DNA from: an uncultured Chlorobiaceae bacterium
GTDB taxonomy: Bacteria; Bacteroidota; Chlorobiia; Chlorobiales; Chlorobiaceae
NCBI GenBank assembly: GCA_903937835.1
Contig: CAJAAV010000194.1
Span: 1 to 44,335, forward strand
Length of the DNA stretch: 44,335 nucleotides
Direction of reading: 5' to 3'
Each line of letters begins with the position of its first letter. Positions within the stretch are counted from its first letter, which is position 1. Made by a program: the position numbers and the translations under genes. Under the pieces are notes generated by a model. The model was not told the origin of the DNA. It ran no database searches and saw only the letters and a program-made list of their open reading frames with translations. Of this stretch, positions 18,331-27,990 are shown one piece after another.

Positions 18331-18584
18331 CAATAAAACGCCACAAAGTGACTCTTTATGGAAAAAAAGAGTGCTGCCTGTGTGATCAGGCTATAGAAAT
18401 CCTGCAAAAAGTTGACGTTTCGATGCCGTTCGATTTTGAAAAAATAGATATTTCCGATAAGCCCGAACTCCTTGCAAAGTTTGGCCTTACAATTCCAGTC
18501 ATCTTTGTTGACGGTGTTCAGGCATTCAAATACCGGGTGAATGAAGCCAGGCTCCGGGCATTGCTGCATGAGGCCCAAGCCTGA
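18327..18584 (+). CDS. Glutaredoxin-like (DUF836-type) small thiol protein
   Basis: 85 residues with a thioredoxin-like fold. [19 protein letters not shown] carries a CxxC (Cys16-Cys17-Leu-Cys19), and the cis-proline loop is [11 protein letters not shown]. This is the glutaredoxin-like protein family often called DUF836. The extra adjacent cysteine (CCLC) is a common variant. It overlaps the hisS stop by four bases, so translation is coupled. The partner is unknown. Confidence 0.85.
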   Translation: MTIKRHKVTLYGKKECCLCDQAIEILQKVDVSMPFDFEKIDISDKPELLAKFGLTIPVIFVDGVQAFKYRVNEARLRALLHEAQA

Positions 18585-18634
18585 GCAATCCGGACGAATG
18601 AGACTCCCGGGATGATCAACGATAACCTGTTGCG

Positions 18635-18859
18635 ATGCTGAAATTTATTCTTCTTGTTATTGTCTTTTCTCTGGTGATGCGTCTGGTGATACGATTAGTG
18701 GCGCGTCTGTTGCGTGGAAAATTTTTTTCGTTCTATAAAAGCAGAGTCGGTCGTACCGGCAATTCACCAGCCTCATTTTCTTCAGGGGAGCAGCTCGAAG
18801 AGGTTGACTTTGAAGTTATCGAAAGTCATCTCAATGATAAAGAGAGGGATGTTATATAA
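18635..18859 (+). CDS. Small single-pass membrane protein, unknown function
   Basis: 74 residues: an N-terminal transmembrane helix (about residues 2-22), a basic juxtamembrane segment (RLVARLLRGKFFSFYKSR) and an acidic tail (EEVDFEVIESH). The layout resembles DUF4834-type small proteins of the Bacteroidota/Chlorobiota, but I do not recognise it firmly. The ATG at 18635 is the first in frame. It follows the glutaredoxin-like gene by 50 bases and ends just before the rimP promoter. Confidence 0.65.
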   Translation: MLKFILLVIVFSLVMRLVIRLVARLLRGKFFSFYKSRVGRTGNSPASFSSGEQLEEVDFEVIESHLNDKERDVI

Positions 18860-18865
18860 GGTATT

Positions 18866-18893
18866 TTGCTGTTGACAGATTTATTTGTATAAT
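18866..18893 (+). promoter_or_regulatory. Candidate promoter of the rimP-nusA-infB operon
   Basis: TTGCTG (18866-18871) and TATAAT (18888-18893) are separated by 16 bases, followed by a GC-rich GGCGTGC discriminator-like stretch. An overlapping perfect TTGACA at 18872 is only 10 bases from the -10 box, so it is not the partner. Transcription would begin near 18900, leaving a leader of about 90 bases. Confidence 0.5.
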
Positions 18894-18938
18894 GGCGTGC
18901 TTGATTTGAAACGGGGTGTGGAATTATCTTTTTATCTT

Positions 18939-18961
18939 GAGTGGGGGTTCCCCACTTTTTT
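18939..18961 (+). terminator. Intrinsic terminator in the rimP leader (attenuator layout)
   Basis: GTGGGG (18941-18946), a three-base loop and CCCCAC (18950-18955), extended by one A-T and one G-U pair, followed directly by six T (18956-18961). It lies downstream of the promoter at 18866 and upstream of the rimP start at 18992. It therefore would act on transcripts of this operon as well as on read-through from hisS. Confidence 0.65.
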
Positions 18962-18991
18962 GTTTTCTATAAAAGTTCGTATGAGGTGTTC

Positions 18992-19513
18992 ATGCAAGAG
19001 CGCATCAGTAATTGTGTTCTCCAGGTTATAGCAGAGTCCGAGGGTACTCGGGGTGAAGGGGTTTATCTTATTGATCTCAAGGTAAAAGGAAAAGCAAGCG
19101 GCAGGAAAATAGAGATACTGATGGATGCCGATATTGGTATCCGCATTCATCAGTGCGCTTATCTCAGCAGACGGATCAGAGAAAAGATTGAGGGTGATGA
19201 TGAACTTTTAGAGCTGATCGGTGAAAATTTTGACCTGATGGTCTCCTCTCCAGGTCTTGGTGAACCCATCATTATTCCCCGGCAGTACATAAGACATCTT
19301 GGAAAGCTCTTGCAGATCAGCTACATCAACTCTCCTGGTGAGCAGGCAGAGCTGCGCGGTCACCTTCTGGAGGTATCGCTTTCTGAAGAGAGCGAGGCGC
19401 GGATTGTCATTATGCCGGAAAAAGAGAAAAGAAAAGGGCAGCAGCCGAAAACGGAAGGGGTCACACTTTACCTCAATCAGGTAATCCGTGCGGTTCCTGA
19501 GGCGGAGTTATAG
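18992..19513 (+). CDS. rimP: Ribosome maturation factor RimP
   Basis: 173 residues from the chosen ATG at 18992, which has a GAGGTG ribosome site just upstream. An in-frame ATG at 18941 lies inside the terminator hairpin and is rejected. GVYLIDLKVKGK and VSSPGLGEPII match the conserved RimP core (the SPGLxxPL segment of the family). It helps 30S subunit maturation in the cytoplasm. As in most bacteria it is the first gene of the nusA-infB operon. The C-terminal part is rich in Glu and Lys (PEKEKRKGQQPK). Confidence 0.92.
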   Translation: MQERISNCVLQVIAESEGTRGEGVYLIDLKVKGKASGRKIEILMDADIGIRIHQCAYLSRRIREKIEGDDELLELIGENFDLMVSSPGLGEPIIIPRQYIRHLGKLLQISYINSPGEQAELRGHLLEVSLSEESEARIVIMPEKEKRKGQQPKTEGVTLYLNQVIRAVPEAEL

Positions 19514-19571
19514 CAGGTTTATACGGGGTAGTGGGGATTTTCTTTTACAAAATGCACAATCCAAGAAAGAG

Positions 19572-21119
19572 ATGGTCAAAAAGAAGATAAAAGATGAGGG
19601 ACAGGACAGAAGGTTGCAGATTGCCAGTGCATTTGGAGAAATTGAGCAGTCCAAAATCTTTCTGGATAAACGCACTGAAAGTGCGGCTGTTAAAATGGAT
19701 ATTGCCGATCTTCTCAAGGATATTATCCAGAAACAGCTCAGAAAGGATTATGATCCTGAAGTTGAATCCAACATTTTCATCAACCCCGAACGGGGCGATT
19801 TTGAGGTCTATATTCTGAAAAAGATTGTCGATGAAGTAGACATTGAAAGTATTGAGATTTCCCTGAAAGAGGTAAGAAAAATCGACGAATCCCTTGAAAT
19901 AGGTGATTATTATGAGGAAGGTCCCATAAGGCTTGAAGACTATCTGACTCGCAAATCGATACAGATTATCAAACAGTCTGTACAGAAAAAGGTAAGGGAT
20001 CTTGAACGTCTGGTTGTTTATGAAGAGTGTCTTGAAAAAGTAGGAGAGATCGTTGCCGGGGAAGTCTACCAGATCCGTGCAAATGAGGTTATATTCACTT
20101 ACAATACGTCAAAAGACCATCGTGTTGAGCTTGTTTTGCCGAAGTCGGAAATGATGAAAAAGGATAATCCCCGTAGAACTCCGAGAATGAAGCTCTATGT
20201 CAAACGTATTGAGCGTGAAAAAGCAAAGGTGAAGCTCGATGACGGTAGTATGGTTGAGCGTGAAAAAGCTGACGGCGGTATGAAGGTTATTGTATCAAGG
20301 GTAGATGACCGTTTTTTATACAAACTTTTTGAGCATGAGGTTCCGGAAATTCTGGATGGTCTTATTGTCATCAAGGCCATTGCACGAGTGCCTGGTGAAC
20401 GGGCAAAAGTTGCCGTCGAATCAACCAGTGCAAGGATTGATCCTGTTGGAGCTACTGTCGGATACCGGGGCAAACGTATCCAGAGTATTGTCAAGGAGCT
20501 GAACAACGAAAATATTGATGTCATCTACTACGCAGATGAGCCACAGATTTATATTTCAAGGGCGATGCAGCCAGCTAAAATAGATCCCCTGACCGTTCAT
20601 GCGGATATGAAAACCCGGAAAGCAAGGGTGATGCTCAAGCCTGACCAGATTAAATATGCAATCGGCAAAAATGGCAATAATATCCATTTGGCTGAAAAAC
20701 TTACCGGCTATGAGATAGATGTGTATCGGGATGTTATCGATAAATCGACAGAAGACCCTACGGATATTGATATTATCGAGTTTCGTGAAGAGTTTGGTGA
20801 TGATATGATTTACCAGCTTTTGGATGGCGGACTTGACACGGCCAAAAAAGTACTGAAAGCCGGAGTGGATGAGATTGAACTCTCTCTTCTTGGATCGTCT
20901 AAAACAGAAGAACAGACGGTTTTTGGTAAAAGTTATAAGACCAGCGTAAAACCTCGGGAAAGGAAAGTGACCGACGATGAAAAGCGCTATTGGAAGAAGA
21001 TTGCTGAAAATATCTATAAAACGGTAAAGGAGCAGTTTACCGAGGCCGATTTGAAGGGCCTGTTTGATGAAGACACTATAGACGTGGAGTCGGATGAATT
21101 GACGGCTGATGAATCATGA
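19572..21119 (+). CDS. nusA: Transcription termination/antitermination factor NusA
   Basis: About 515 residues from ATG at 19572; the reading frame is open further upstream but overlaps rimP. Domains in order: N-terminal RNA polymerase-binding domain (IASAFGEIEQSK to about residue 120), S1 domain (GEIVAGEVYQIRANEVIFTY), then KH1/KH2 with PGERAKVAVESTSARIDPVG and IKYAIGKNGNNIHLAEKLTG. The tail is acidic (DEDTIDVESDELTADES) and lacks the two AR repeats of E. coli NusA. It binds RNA polymerase and nascent RNA to modulate pausing, termination and antitermination. It may regulate its own operon at the leader hairpin at 18939. Confidence 0.95.
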   Translation: MVKKKIKDEGQDRRLQIASAFGEIEQSKIFLDKRTESAAVKMDIADLLKDIIQKQLRKDYDPEVESNIFINPERGDFEVYILKKIVDEVDIESIEISLKEVRKIDESLEIGDYYEEGPIRLEDYLTRKSIQIIKQSVQKKVRDLERLVVYEECLEKVGEIVAGEVYQIRANEVIFTYNTSKDHRVELVLPKSEMMKKDNPRRTPRMKLYVKRIEREKAKVKLDDGSMVEREKADGGMKVIVSRVDDRFLYKLFEHEVPEILDGLIVIKAIARVPGERAKVAVESTSARIDPVGATVGYRGKRIQSIVKELNNENIDVIYYADEPQIYISRAMQPAKIDPLTVHADMKTRKARVMLKPDQIKYAIGKNGNNIHLAEKLTGYEIDVYRDVIDKSTEDPTDIDIIEFREEFGDDMIYQLLDGGLDTAKKVLKAGVDEIELSLLGSSKTEEQTVFGKSYKTSVKPRERKVTDDEKRYWKKIAENIYKTVKEQFTEADLKGLFDEDTIDVESDELTADES

Positions 21120-21183
21120 GCATAGTGCAGAGACTGAGCATTGCTAAAGTAGTAAAGAGTTTATAAATCCAGAGGAGGATGTA

Positions 21184-23982
21184 ATGGCCCTTGAGGACAT
21201 GGAAAAGAGATATCGGATAAGTGATATAGCAAGAGAACTGCAGGTGAGTCCGCAGGAAGTATTGCTTTTTGTCAAGCAGGAAGGAGTCAAGGTGGCCTCT
21301 ACATCCTCTATGGTGAGTGAAGAGATACACAGTTTGATTTTTGGCCATTTCAGTGTTGAAAAGAAAATGGTCGATGAGACTAAAAAAATAAGGGCGGAAA
21401 AGGAGAAGCGCTTGTCGAGGCTTGAAGAACAGTCCCGGAAAACCTATGAAAAAGAGCAGCATCTCAGTGAAACTCTCAGTCCTCCGCCAGTTCCGGTAGC
21501 ACTGGTAACTCCGGCAACTCCGCCAGTCCAGGCAACTTTGCCACCTCAGGTAACTTCGCCAGATCCAGATCCAGAGCCGGTTGTTCACGAAGATAAAAAT
21601 GAGGCTGTTTCTGTTGTAGTCACAGAAGAACTTCCGGAATCGCCGTTACAGCAGGAAATCCCTTCCGAGGAATATCCAGAGTTACCCGAACCGCCCGAGC
21701 TTCTTGTTGAAACAGAAGTGCCTGCGGCTATCGAATTTTTCGAACCAGAGCCAGTAAAAGAGGAACCTTCGGTCAATGAGCATCTGGTTTCTTTTGACTC
21801 TCCTCAGATGATGGGTGGTCTTACTGTTCTTGGTACCCTTGATATTCATGCTGGCAGGAATAAAAAAAACCGTAAAAAGAATTTTCAGGAGCAGGCTGAT
21901 GCGTTGAAAGACGAATTTGAGCCAAAGGTACCAGAACAGCCACGGGTAGAAGAGAAAGTAGTTGCCGCAAAGAAGCCTCTCAAAGCTGTTGTTGAGGCGA
22001 AGCCAAAGCCTTTGGTTGCGGAGAGTTCTTCCATCAAAAAGAAAAAAGGAAAGAAGAAAAAGAAGCCTGAAGTCGATGACAAGGTAATCTCTGCGAATAT
22101 TCAAAAAACGATCAGCGGTATTGATGATCGCAGCGGGACAGGTTCGCGCCAGAAATTCCGCAAGCTGCGCCGCAATGAGCGTGAGCGTGAACATGAGGAA
22201 GATGAGGCGTTTCGTGAGTCACAGCGGATGATTGTGAGGGTTACCGAGTATGCGTCGCCGCATGAACTGGCGGAGCTTATGGGAATTACGGCAAAGGATA
22301 TTATCCAGAAGTGTTTTGCCCTTGGCAAGTTTGTTACTATCAATCAGCGGCTTGACAAAGAATCGATTGAACTTATAGCCCTTGAATTCGGCTTTGAGGC
22401 AGAGTTTATTACAGAGATTGAAGCTACTGCGGTTATTGTAGCGGAGGATGCGGAAGCTGATTTACAGACCCGTCCGCCGGTGGTCACGATCATGGGACAT
22501 GTCGATCATGGAAAAACTTCACTGCTCGATTATATCCGAAGCAGCAAAGTTGTTGCCGGTGAATCGGGTGGTATTACCCAGCATATCGGCGCTTATGAAG
22601 TCACCGTGGATGGTGACAGAAAAATCACTTTTCTTGATACGCCAGGTCATGAAGCGTTTACTGCCATGAGAGCGAGGGGCGCACAGGTGACCGATATCGT
22701 TATTTTGGTTGTGGCGGCTGATGACAGTGTTATGCCCCAGACTATCGAGGCTATCAACCATGCCAAGGCGGCGGGTGTGCCGATTGTTGTTGCACTCAAT
22801 AAAATTGACAAGGTCGAAGCAAATCCGGAAAAGATAAAAACCCAGTTGTCCGAAGCCGGAGTGCTTGTAGAAGAGTGGGGTGGTGTCTATCAGTGCCAGG
22901 AGATCTCTGCAAAGAAGGGTATTGGTATTGCTGAACTCATGGAAAAAGTGTTGACCGAAGCTGAAATGCGGGAGCTGAAGGGTAATTATTCAAGGGATAT
23001 CCCGGCAAGCGGCATTATTGTTGAATCAGAGCTTGACAAGGGCAAGGGCGTTATTTCAACTGTGCTTGTTCAGCGTGGACTCTTGAAGGTAGGAGATCCT
23101 TTCGTTGCTGGAAATACCATGGGCAAGGTTCGTGCTCTTATGGATGAAAGAGGGAAGAGAATTCTTTTTGCAACTCCTTCACAGCCAGTCAGAGTGCTTG
23201 GGTTTGAGGATCTTCCGCAATCAGGAGATGCTTTGACCGTTATGGTGACAGACAGAGAGGCTCGCGACCTGGCGCAGAAACGGCAGGTTATCCGTCGGGA
23301 ACATGATTTCCGCCGCAGCACCCGTGTCAAGCTTGACAGTATTGCACGCCAGATCAAGGAAGGGCTGATGAAAGAGCTGAGCGTCATTATCAAGGCGGAT
23401 ACCGATGGCTCTATTCAGGCACTGGCAGATGGATTGATGAAAATTCAGAATGATGAGGTCAAGGTACAGATCATTCATCAGGGTGTTGGCCAGATTACTG
23501 AAACCGACGTTTTACTTGCTGCAGCTTCCGATGCCATTATTATCGGCTTCAGGGTGCGTCCGAATGTCAATGCAAAAAAACTTGCAGAAAAGGAAGATCT
23601 TGACGTACGCTTTTACAGCGTCATTTACCATGTTCTTGAAGATGTCGAAAAAGCGCTTGAAGGAATGCTCTCTCCTGAACTTCATGAGGAGAGTCTCGGT
23701 TCTCTTGAGATCCGCCAGATCTTTAAAGTGCCGAAAATTGGCAATGTCGGCGGATGTTATGTGCTGGAGGGCAAGCTTTTCCGGGATTCAAAAGTCCGTC
23801 TCCTTCGTGACGGTGTTCAGATCTATGAAGGCCAGCTTGCAGCGCTGAGGCGCTTCAAGGACGATGTCAAGGAGGTTGATGCGGGCTATGAGTGTGGTAT
23901 GAGCCTGAAGAACTATGACGATATCAAGGTTGGCGACATTGTCGAGGCATATAAAATCGTCGAGAAAAAACGTAAACTTTGA
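21184..23982 (+). CDS. infB: Translation initiation factor IF-2
   Basis: 932 residues. An AGAGGAGG ribosome site 5' of ATG 21184 fixes the start. Residues 1-55 form an IF2N-like segment ([19 protein letters not shown]). Then comes a long low-complexity Pro/Val/Glu linker with a lysine-rich [13 protein letters not shown] patch, and a second IF2N domain near 350. The GTPase domain has G1 GHVDHGKTS (about residue 437), G3 DTPGHEAF and G4 NKID. Domains II-IV follow, ending in [17 protein letters not shown]. It brings fMet-tRNA to the 30S subunit. It lies 64 bases after nusA. Confidence 0.97.
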   Translation: MALEDMEKRYRISDIARELQVSPQEVLLFVKQEGVKVASTSSMVSEEIHSLIFGHFSVEKKMVDETKKIRAEKEKRLSRLEEQSRKTYEKEQHLSETLSPPPVPVALVTPATPPVQATLPPQVTSPDPDPEPVVHEDKNEAVSVVVTEELPESPLQQEIPSEEYPELPEPPELLVETEVPAAIEFFEPEPVKEEPSVNEHLVSFDSPQMMGGLTVLGTLDIHAGRNKKNRKKNFQEQADALKDEFEPKVPEQPRVEEKVVAAKKPLKAVVEAKPKPLVAESSSIKKKKGKKKKKPEVDDKVISANIQKTISGIDDRSGTGSRQKFRKLRRNEREREHEEDEAFRESQRMIVRVTEYASPHELAELMGITAKDIIQKCFALGKFVTINQRLDKESIELIALEFGFEAEFITEIEATAVIVAEDAEADLQTRPPVVTIMGHVDHGKTSLLDYIRSSKVVAGESGGITQHIGAYEVTVDGDRKITFLDTPGHEAFTAMRARGAQVTDIVILVVAADDSVMPQTIEAINHAKAAGVPIVVALNKIDKVEANPEKIKTQLSEAGVLVEEWGGVYQCQEISAKKGIGIAELMEKVLTEAEMRELKGNYSRDIPASGIIVESELDKGKGVISTVLVQRGLLKVGDPFVAGNTMGKVRALMDERGKRILFATPSQPVRVLGFEDLPQSGDALTVMVTDREARDLAQKRQVIRREHDFRRSTRVKLDSIARQIKEGLMKELSVIIKADTDGSIQALADGLMKIQNDEVKVQIIHQGVGQITETDVLLAAASDAIIIGFRVRPNVNAKKLAEKEDLDVRFYSVIYHVLEDVEKALEGMLSPELHEESLGSLEIRQIFKVPKIGNVGGCYVLEGKLFRDSKVRLLRDGVQIYEGQLAALRRFKDDVKEVDAGYECGMSLKNYDDIKVGDIVEAYKIVEKKRKL

Positions 23983-24000
23983 ACAGCTTATTGTTGACAC

Positions 24001-24360
24001 ATGTCGATACGTACTGAGAGAGTTGCATCATTACTGCAGCAGGAACTCGGAGCAATTCTTCAGAAGGAGCTGCCCCGTAGCGGTCCGATTATTACCGTTG
24101 TCGATGTCAAGGTTACAGTAGACCTCAGCATCGCAAGGATTTATGTTTCTATTATTGGTACGCTTAAAGAACAGTCTGCGGCAATGGCCGCATTACAGGA
24201 TAAAACGAAGAGTATCAGAAAAATTCTTTCATCGAGAATTCGTCACCATTTCAGGCGTATTCCTGAACTCGAATTTCATGAGGATCACCTCTACGAGCGT
24301 GCAAACAGGATTGAACAGCTTTTGAACGATGTGAGAAAAGGTTCGATTGAAAACGATTAA
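24001..24360 (+). CDS. rbfA: Ribosome-binding factor A
   Basis: 119 residues, KH-like fold. Family features are RTERVASLLQQELGAILQKEL at the N-terminus, the VTVVDVKVTVDLS-type strand (ITVVDVKVTVDLSIARIYVS) and the C-terminal RIPELEFHEDHLYERANRIEQLL. It assists maturation of the 16S rRNA 5' region and cold-shock adaptation. It follows infB by 18 bases, as in most bacterial genomes. Confidence 0.95.
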   Translation: MSIRTERVASLLQQELGAILQKELPRSGPIITVVDVKVTVDLSIARIYVSIIGTLKEQSAAMAALQDKTKSIRKILSSRIRHHFRRIPELEFHEDHLYERANRIEQLLNDVRKGSIEND

Positions 24361-24387
24361 CAGAGAGCTTTTTTTGAAACAGTTTGC

Positions 24388-25122
24388 ATGGAAGAACAGC
24401 GTAACAAAGCACCGCTTCTTGATGAAGGCGATTTTCTCCTGATTGATAAGCCGCTCGACTGGACCTCGTTCGATGTTGTGGCAAAAATCAGGAATACCTA
24501 TAAGCAGAGCGGGATGAAGCGCAAGGTAGGCCATTGCGGAACGCTCGATCCGAAAGCAACCGGCCTGCTTATTCTGGCTACTGGTCGGAAAACCAAAGAA
24601 ATTTCCGCTCTTGAAGTGCTTGACAAAGTCTATGACGGAGCTATAAAGCTCGGTGTTATGACTGAAAGCCATGATAGTGAAACTTCAGAATACGGTCATT
24701 GCAGTACAGATCACCTGACAGAAAGTATGATCAAGGCAGTAGCTTCCGAATGCATTGGTATTCACCAGCAGCAGCCACCCATGCATTCTGCCGCCTGGCA
24801 CAACGGCAAACGCCTTTACGAACATGCCCGCAAGGGAGTTGTGATCAAAGAACGAAAAGCTAAGGAGATTGTTATCTATCGCTTTGAAATTACCAGCATT
24901 GAACTTCCGATGGTTTATTTTGTCCTGCATGTTTCCAAAGGCACCTATATCAGGGTTATAGCGCATGAGTTTGGCTCGGCACTTGGTGTTGGAGGCTATC
25001 TGGCATCTCTCAGGAGGGTTTCCATTGGCTCCTGGCAACTGAGTTCATCAAGAACAGTATCTGAAACCATTGAAGTCATTTTGCAGCAGGGATTACGTAC
25101 ATCTCCGTGTGATGGAAGATAA
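24388..25122 (+). CDS. truB: tRNA pseudouridine-55 synthase
   Basis: 244 residues. The catalytic Asp is in KVGHCGTLDPKATGLLILATG (read as GHCGTLDPKATG). FLLIDKPLDWTSFDVV at the N-terminus and VHVSKGTYIRVIAHEFG-like text (LHVSKGTYIRVIAHEFG) are family hallmarks. It converts U55 of the T-loop in tRNAs to pseudouridine. The protein ends shortly after the catalytic domain, without the PUA domain of the longer E. coli enzyme, as in many bacteria. Confidence 0.95.
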   Translation: MEEQRNKAPLLDEGDFLLIDKPLDWTSFDVVAKIRNTYKQSGMKRKVGHCGTLDPKATGLLILATGRKTKEISALEVLDKVYDGAIKLGVMTESHDSETSEYGHCSTDHLTESMIKAVASECIGIHQQQPPMHSAAWHNGKRLYEHARKGVVIKERKAKEIVIYRFEITSIELPMVYFVLHVSKGTYIRVIAHEFGSALGVGGYLASLRRVSIGSWQLSSSRTVSETIEVILQQGLRTSPCDGR

Positions 25123-25132
25123 AAGGAAAAGT

Positions 25133-26095
25133 ATGCAGATTGTTGAGTACAATAATAACAATGTCTGCAGCTACGGCACTCTCTCTTCTGTTGAGTTTCT
25201 TCCCCTGCCCTCTGTTGTGACGGTAGGATCCTATGACGGCGTACATAAAGGGCACAGGACGATTCTTGCCCGATTGGTGGCTGTTGCTGAAAGCCGCCAT
25301 TTGAGAAGCGTTGTTGTGACCTTTGAGCCTCATCCAAGAAGGGTGCTCAACAAAGTGGTTTCCGGCCCATCTGGGCTGTTGACCACACTTGATGAAAAAA
25401 TTGATCTTCTTGCCGTGGCCTGCGTTGATCTTCTTTTTGTCGTACGTTTTACTGCTGATTTTGCTGCACGAAGTTCGGACGATTTTATCAGAAATGTTCT
25501 GGTCAGACTGCTTGGCGCACAAAGTATCATTGTTGGGTATGACCATGCTTTTGGTCGTGACAGAAGCGGTGGGTGCCACACGCTTGAAACTCTTGGACGT
25601 GAGCTTGATTTTGATGTCGAAGTTGTCGACGAAGTGCGGATTGGTAATGAACATTTTTCAAGTACACGGATAAGAACTCTCCTTGAAAGCGGCAAGATTG
25701 AGGAGGCAAATGAATTTCTCGGCTCTCCCTATTTAATCACCGGCACCGTTGCTCATGGTGACAAGCGCGGACGGGATATTGGATTTCCAACAGTGAACCT
25801 GGCGTTGTCCGATCCGAATAAACTGCTTCCCCGTGCTGGTGTTTATCTGGCTCAAACGGTTGTGAATGGAGAGCCCTTTATGGCTATGATGAATATTGGT
25901 GTTCGACCAACGGTCTCTACCGAAGGGATTAAGACGGTTGAGGCTCACATTATAGGATATAGTGGCACCCTTTATGGTCGAATTATCAGGTTCAGTATCC
26001 TCAGGTTTATCAGGGATGAGAAGAAATTTACGAATCTTGAAGAGCTGAAAATCCAGCTTGAAAAAGATAAAAAAACGGTAGAGATGTATTGTTAA
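25133..26095 (+). CDS. ribF: Bifunctional riboflavin kinase / FAD synthetase
   Basis: About 320 residues from ATG 25133, which has an AAAGGA site upstream; the frame is open further 5' but there it overlaps truB. The N-terminal FAD synthetase nucleotidyltransferase part has VVTVGSYDGVHKGHRTI. The usual motif is GxFDGVHxGH, with Tyr replacing Phe here. GYDHAFGRDRSGG follows. The C-terminal riboflavin kinase domain has GDKRGRDIGFPTVNL and MMNIGVRPTV. The enzyme makes FMN and FAD in the cytoplasm. Its position between truB and rpsO is a classic bacterial arrangement. Confidence 0.95.
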   Translation: MQIVEYNNNNVCSYGTLSSVEFLPLPSVVTVGSYDGVHKGHRTILARLVAVAESRHLRSVVVTFEPHPRRVLNKVVSGPSGLLTTLDEKIDLLAVACVDLLFVVRFTADFAARSSDDFIRNVLVRLLGAQSIIVGYDHAFGRDRSGGCHTLETLGRELDFDVEVVDEVRIGNEHFSSTRIRTLLESGKIEEANEFLGSPYLITGTVAHGDKRGRDIGFPTVNLALSDPNKLLPRAGVYLAQTVVNGEPFMAMMNIGVRPTVSTEGIKTVEAHIIGYSGTLYGRIIRFSILRFIRDEKKFTNLEELKIQLEKDKKTVEMYC

Positions 26096-26143
26096 TAATA
26101 TTATATTCAAGGTCAACCGATTTAACATAACAAACGAAGAGAT

Positions 26144-26413
26144 ATGAGCCTGACAAAAGAGTATAAAGCGGAAGTTATCAAGCAGTTTGGCGCTTCAGAA
26201 AAGAATACAGGAAAATCAGAGGTACAGGTGGCATTGTACACCCGCAGAATCAGTGATCTTACCGGTCATTTACAGTTGCACCCGAAGGACAAGCACTCCC
26301 GCCGAGGATTACTTATGCTGGTTGCAAAGCGCAAAAAAATGTTGAATTACGTTAAGAACGTTGATATTGATCGTTATCGTAAGGTGATCGGTGAACTTGA
26401 TCTTCGCAAGTAA
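26144..26413 (+). CDS. rpsO: Ribosomal protein S15 (uS15)
   Basis: 89 residues, the usual length. The core HPKDKHSRRGLLMLVAKRKKML and the C-terminal Y..VIGELDLRK are as in uS15. It binds helices 20-22 of 16S rRNA. It is the end of the rimP-rpsO run and is followed by a strong hairpin at 26445. Confidence 0.97.
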   Translation: MSLTKEYKAEVIKQFGASEKNTGKSEVQVALYTRRISDLTGHLQLHPKDKHSRRGLLMLVAKRKKMLNYVKNVDIDRYRKVIGELDLRK

Positions 26414-26444
26414 GAGGTCAATCCAGATTTTGATAGCCTGATTT

Positions 26445-26476
26445 CTGCAGGGGTTAGCCCTGCAGGTTATCTTTTT
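26445..26476 (+). terminator. Intrinsic terminator after rpsO
   Basis: A perfect 8-base stem CTGCAGGG/CCCTGCAG (26445-26452 and 26458-26465) with a five-base loop, followed by GTTATCTTTTT. The T-run is offset by six bases, so termination may be partial and allow read-through into the yicC gene 25 bases on. Confidence 0.7.
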
Positions 26477-26501
26477 AACAAAGAATGCACCAGGGAAAGC
26501 T

Positions 26502-27389
26502 ATGTTGGAAAGTATGACCGGATATGGCAGCGCCGAGTCCGTCGACTGTGGTGTTCGGACACTTGTAGAGTTGCGGTCAGTAAACAACCGGTTCGCAGAA
26601 ATCAGTGTCAAACTTCCCCGTCAGTTACTCTCTTTTGAGCTCGAAGTTAGGGAACTGGTTCGGTCACATTTTCAGAGGGGAAAAATCTCTGCTTTTATTC
26701 AGATTCAGATTGATGATGAGCAGTCGGTCTCATTAAGCGTCAATGCTGTAAAAGTAAAAGCATATAAAGAGTTGCTTGACACCCTCAAGAGGGAATCTTC
26801 TCTTGATGCACCCATTCTTCTTGAGCATATCCTGAGGTTTCCTGACATATTCGATAGCGGAACGGCTTCACTTGACAATGTCGATCAGCTTTGGCCATTG
26901 GTCAAAACTCTTCTGCAAGAGGCGATTGTTCGTCTTAAGGCAATGCGGCGCAGGGAAGGCGAGGAACTCTCAGTGGACTTTACTAAAAGAATTGCTGAAA
27001 TAGAGGATACGCTTGGGCTCATCACCACTCTTGCATCTGATAATCTTGAAGCGGTCAGAAAAAGACTTGCGGCTAAAGTGGAGGCTATTGCAGGCAAGGA
27101 TTTGAGTTACAGCCGGGATCGACTTGAAATGGAACTAGTTCTTGCGGCCGATAAACTTGATATTACGGAGGAGTTAACCCGGTTTGCCAGTCATAACAAG
27201 TTTTTTCTTGAAGAGTTAAGGAACGATGAAAGCGGTACTGGCAGAAAACTCAATTTTCTGCTTCAGGAACAGTTGCGGGAAGCAAACACTATTGCATCAA
27301 AATCCCAGAATGCAGAAATTTCCCAGAAAATTGTTCAGATCAAGGAAGATCTGGAGAAAATAAGGGAGCAACTGCAAAATATAGAGTAG
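26502..27389 (+). CDS. yicC: YicC/YloC-family endoribonuclease
   Basis: 295 residues. The family N-terminus MLESMTGYGSAES is present, with SVNNRFAEISVKLPRQL and, at the C-terminus, the DUF1732 segment GRKLNFLLQEQLREANTIASKSQN. These proteins are endoribonucleases in the E. coli/B. subtilis YicC/YloC family. Position just before gmk and the omega gene is a widely conserved neighbourhood. The gmk start is only four bases after the stop. Confidence 0.93.
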   Translation: MLESMTGYGSAESVDCGVRTLVELRSVNNRFAEISVKLPRQLLSFELEVRELVRSHFQRGKISAFIQIQIDDEQSVSLSVNAVKVKAYKELLDTLKRESSLDAPILLEHILRFPDIFDSGTASLDNVDQLWPLVKTLLQEAIVRLKAMRRREGEELSVDFTKRIAEIEDTLGLITTLASDNLEAVRKRLAAKVEAIAGKDLSYSRDRLEMELVLAADKLDITEELTRFASHNKFFLEELRNDESGTGRKLNFLLQEQLREANTIASKSQNAEISQKIVQIKEDLEKIREQLQNIE

Positions 27390-27393
27390 TTTC

Positions 27394-27978
27394 ATGGTTG
27401 AAGAGCGGCAGCAGCAGGGAAAACTGGTTGTTTTTTCAGCTCCATCAGGTACGGGAAAGTCGACTATAGCCAAGATGGTGCTTGAGCGCCTGCAAAACAT
27501 CAAGTTTTCAGTATCAGCCACTACCCGTATGAAAAGGGCGGGTGAGCGGGAAGGTGTCCACTATTATTTTCTGGATAGAGAAGATTTTGAGGCTAAAATC
27601 CTCTCTGGCGGCTTTATTGAACACGAGTTTTTTTTTGGAAACTGTTACGGCACGCTGCTTGACAAAACTCACCAGGTCATTGATTCCGGGGCACATATTT
27701 TGCTTGATCTTGATGTGAAGGGCGCGCTCAATGTGAAAAAGCTTTTTCCGGACACTTCGTTATTGCTGTTTATAAAACCACCGAGTATGGAGGTTTTAAA
27801 AGAGAGGCTCAAAGGACGGGAGAGTGAAGATGAAGATGGTTTGAACGCTCGCCTTGAGCGTGCCCGGTTAGAGCTGGGATATGCAGATCAGTTTGATGAG
27901 GTGGTTGTCAACGATAATCTTGACCAGGCGGTCACTACGGTGACGGCTATAATCAGCAAATTTCTTTCAAACACGTAA
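27394..27978 (+). CDS. gmk: Guanylate kinase
   Basis: 194 residues. The P-loop is FSAPSGTGKSTIAKMV. The GMP-binding part is SVSATTRMKRAGEREGVHYYF and EHEFFFGNCYGTL. The lid-region arginines are in LKERLKGRESEDEDGLNARLERA. It phosphorylates GMP to GDP using ATP. The start codon is ATG at 27394, four bases after yicC, and it is followed 12 bases later by the omega-like gene. Confidence 0.96.
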   Translation: MVEERQQQGKLVVFSAPSGTGKSTIAKMVLERLQNIKFSVSATTRMKRAGEREGVHYYFLDREDFEAKILSGGFIEHEFFFGNCYGTLLDKTHQVIDSGAHILLDLDVKGALNVKKLFPDTSLLLFIKPPSMEVLKERLKGRESEDEDGLNARLERARLELGYADQFDEVVVNDNLDQAVTTVTAIISKFLSNT

Positions 27979-27990
27979 AAAATAAGTGCA

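Noticed and set aside
18872-18893. TTGACA and TATAAT as one promoter
   Set aside because: The spacing is only 10 bases; TTGCTG at 18866 gives 16.
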